A DNA stretch of 64,000 nt, taken from Rhodococcoides fascians NBRC 12155 = LMG 3623. GTDB taxonomy: Bacteria; Actinomycetota; Actinomycetes; Mycobacteriales; Mycobacteriaceae. The notes beneath the pieces were generated by a model. It was not told where the DNA came from and did not search any database. It saw nothing but the letters and a program-made list of their open reading frames with translations. The stretch covers positions 124,001 through 188,000 of the forward strand of contig NZ_BCWW01000011.1 in assembly GCF_001894785.1 (NCBI RefSeq), in the 5' to 3' direction. The position numbers were made by a program, and so were the translations under genes. This document shows, in pieces, positions 62,013 through 64,000 of this stretch (position 1 is the stretch's first letter; every line of letters starts with the position of its first letter).

Positions 62013-64000
62013 ATGAACGCAGTCCAGCCGATGATTGCCGACGAACGAACGACACCCGAACGAGAACTGTCCACGATCGTCGTGCGTGGAGCCCGAGAGA
62101 ACAACCTGCGCGACGTCGACCTCGATCTGCCGAAACGCTCGCTGGTCGTGTTCGCCGGCGTCTCCGGGTCGGGCAAATCGTCACTGGTGTTCGACACCAT
62201 CGCCGCCGACGCACAGCGGCAGATCAACTCCACGTTCACCGCGTTCGCGCAGACGTTCCTACCGTCCTACGGCCGACCGGATGCAGATCTGATCGCGAAC
62301 CTGTCGGCCGTCGTCATCGTCGATCAGAAGCGACTGTTCGGTGGCCCGAGGTCGACGGTCGGCACCATCACCGACATCGGAGACTGGCTGCGCATGCTGT
62401 GGTCCCGCGCCGTCACGCCGAGCATCGGCTACGCCAACGCCTTCTCGTTCAACGACCCCGCCGGAATGTGTCTCGAATGCGAGGGGCTCGGCGAGGCAAA
62501 GGTCGTCGACCTCGGCGAACTGGTGGACGAGTCGAAGTCGTTGCGCGAGGGCCCGTTCAAGCATCCCGACTTCGAGGTCGGCAAATGGCCGTACCGGGTG
62601 TTCGCCGACTCGGGCCTGTTCGATCTCGACGTCCCGATCGAGCAGTACTCGGCGCGCGAGCGTCACCTCTTCTTCGACGCCAAGCCCGGCGAGGTCGAGG
62701 TGACCAATCCCGACGCCGTCATGAAGAGCTACGAGGGCATCGTGTCGAGGTTCCGCCGAAGCTACCTCGCAAAGGACGCAGATGCGCTCAAGGGCAAGGC
62801 GAAAGCCGCGTTCGAGCGCATCGTCACGCGCGGCGTCTGCGAGGCCTGCGGCGGTTCCCGCTACAACGACATCATCCGCGGCGCCGCTCTCGAAGGACTT
62901 TCCCTGCCCGACGCGTTCGCCATGCAGGTTTCCGAACTAGCCGACCGTATCGAACAATGGGACATCAAGGGCCTGCACTCCGTCACCGCCGAAATCGTCA
63001 CGCAGTTGACCAGACTCGTCGATCTCGGCCTGGGCTACCTGAGCCTGGACCGTGCGACGTCCTCGCTCTCGGGTGGTGAATCCCAGCGCATCAAGATGGT
63101 TCGTCACCTCGGAGCCACGCTGAACGACATGCTCTACGTCTTCGACGAACCGACGACCGGTTTGCATCCTCGCGACGTCCACCGCCTGAACGACATGCTG
63201 CTCGCGCTGCGCGACAAGGGCAACACCGTCCTCGTCGTCGAACACGACCCCGAGGTGATGGCCATCGCCGACCGGATCGTCGAGATCGGACCGGGTGCCG
63301 GAAAGTCCGGTGGCACCGTGGTGTTCGAGGGAAGCTTCGACGAGCTCCGCCGAGCCGACACCAGGACCGGCTCCGCACTCCGGCGTGATGACGCCGAGAT
63401 ACGTACTCCCCGTACGCCTTCGGGCTGGCTGAGTATCTCCGGTGCCACCACCCACAACCTGCGCGATGTCAGCGTCGACATCCCGCTCGGGGTTCTGACC
63501 GCCGTCACCGGTGTCGCCGGTTCCGGAAAGTCGAGCCTCATCCACGGTCATTTGCGCGAGGCCGCGCCCGACGCCGTCGTCATCGACCAGGCACCGATCC
63601 GGGGCTCACGCCGTTCGTCCCCCGCGACTTACACCGGTCTGCTCGATCCGATCCGCGCGTACTTCGCCAAGAAGACGGGCCAGCCGCCGTCGCTGTTCTC
63701 CCCCAACTCGGACGGCGCGTGCCCCGATTGCCAGGGCAGCGGCGTCATTTTCACCGAACTCGGGTTCACCGATCCCGTGACGAGTACCTGCGAGACGTGC
63801 CAGGGCAGGCGCTTTCGCTCCGGGGCAATCCGGCACACCGTCGACGGCGTCAGCATCGCCGACATCTTCGAGATGTCCGTCGAAGATGCGCAGGACTTCT
63901 TCGAGGTCAAGAAGATTCGAGACATTCTGCGCCGCTGCCGGGACGTCGGACTCGGCTACCTCTCGCTCGGGCAGAACTTGTCGTCACTGTCCGGCGGCGA
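62013..64000 (+). CDS. UvrA2-like ABC ATPase (3' truncated by window)
   Basis: The gene is open to the right edge. ATG 62013 or GTG 62001 is the start. NBD1: Walker A GVSGSGKS (49-56), zinc pairs CLEC (153, 156) and CEAC, signature SSLSGGESQR, Walker B VFDEPTTGLHP. NBD2: Walker A GVAGSGKS, zinc pairs CPDC and CETC, and SSLSGG at the very edge. Only about 100 residues separate Walker A from the first zinc pair, against about 215 in UvrA, so the UvrB-binding domain is missing. This fits the UvrA2/DrrC-like class linked to DNA damage or drug tolerance. Confidence 0.9.
   Translation, partial: MNAVQPMIADERTTPERELSTIVVRGARENNLRDVDLDLPKRSLVVFAGVSGSGKSSLVFDTIAADAQRQINSTFTAFAQTFLPSYGRPDADLIANLSAVVIVDQKRLFGGPRSTVGTITDIGDWLRMLWSRAVTPSIGYANAFSFNDPAGMCLECEGLGEAKVVDLGELVDESKSLREGPFKHPDFEVGKWPYRVFADSGLFDLDVPIEQYSARERHLFFDAKPGEVEVTNPDAVMKSYEGIVSRFRRSYLAKDADALKGKAKAAFERIVTRGVCEACGGSRYNDIIRGAALEGLSLPDAFAMQVSELADRIEQWDIKGLHSVTAEIVTQLTRLVDLGLGYLSLDRATSSLSGGESQRIKMVRHLGATLNDMLYVFDEPTTGLHPRDVHRLNDMLLALRDKGNTVLVVEHDPEVMAIADRIVEIGPGAGKSGGTVVFEGSFDELRRADTRTGSALRRDDAEIRTPRTPSGWLSISGATTHNLRDVSVDIPLGVLTAVTGVAGSGKSSLIHGHLREAAPDAVVIDQAPIRGSRRSSPATYTGLLDPIRAYFAKKTGQPPSLFSPNSDGACPDCQGSGVIFTELGFTDPVTSTCETCQGRRFRSGAIRHTVDGVSIADIFEMSVEDAQDFFEVKKIRDILRRCRDVGLGYLSLGQNLSSLSGG

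Overview
The window is high-GC actinobacterial DNA, most likely from a Rhodococcus-type member of the Mycobacteriales. The basis is the gene content: a monomeric NADP isocitrate dehydrogenase, a DUF222 (13E12-type) HNH protein, DUF3089 and DUF4185 secreted proteins, many TetR regulators, many lipoproteins, and frequent GTG starts with ATGA or GTGA overlaps. Assignment below family level is inference. I see no rRNA, tRNA or CRISPR array. No gap between genes exceeds about 265 bp, so there is no long empty stretch to describe.

1-5.4 kb: accessory DNA. A lipase-like protein truncated by the window edge, with a glycine-rich hydrophobic tail and visibly lower GC, converges on a tight three-gene operon. 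That operon encodes an SMC/Rad50-like ATPase with a zinc hook, a small HEPN-like protein and an HNH nuclease, with 4-bp overlaps at both junctions. It looks like an ABC three-component (Septu/Lamassu-like) conflict system and is the best candidate for an undescribed system here.

5.5-15.5 kb: regulator/enzyme pairs (SDR with an MmyB-like regulator; TetR with GNAT and a two-site operator; a serine-hydrolase lipoprotein coupled to an ArsR-like regulator). A run of exported proteins follows: a DUF3089 esterase, a tandem pair of small secreted proteins, and a tandem trio of related lipoproteins.

15.5-21.6 kb: a catabolic module. A Baeyer-Villiger-type monooxygenase diverges from an operon of nitroreductase, acyl-CoA ligase, TetR regulator and beta-lactamase-fold esterase, with a palindrome between them. 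The enzymes could take a ketone to an ester, then an acid, then an acyl-CoA.

21.6-36 kb: a DUF4143 ATPase, a complete alkanesulfonate operon (ssuC-ssuB-ssuA-ssuD), a secreted ParB-like protein, a DedA protein, a NarL-type two-component pair, a four-gene minus-strand operon of small enzymes, and a GlxA-type regulator translationally coupled to a membrane-anchored class III nucleotidyl cyclase.

36-37.4 kb: an intact IS30-family element with 25-bp inverted repeats and a 3-bp CTG duplication. It is inserted in the centre of a 45-bp double-palindrome repeat, and an uninterrupted copy of that repeat lies 80 bp away.

37.4-52.4 kb: central metabolism (icd, succinate-semialdehyde-type dehydrogenase), then a cytochrome P450 facing a TetR regulator across a perfect 24-bp palindrome, a Tat-exported acetamidase/formamidase, and a Dpp-type peptide ABC transporter with fused ATPases.

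52.4-64 kb: a GIY-YIG-like protein coupled to a gamma-glutamylcyclotransferase-fold protein, a secreted DUF4185 protein (possible arabinan hydrolase), peptide deformylase, a DUF222 HNH protein, a second acyl-CoA ligase, a PASTA-like lipoprotein, and the start of a short UvrA2-like ATPase that runs off the right edge.
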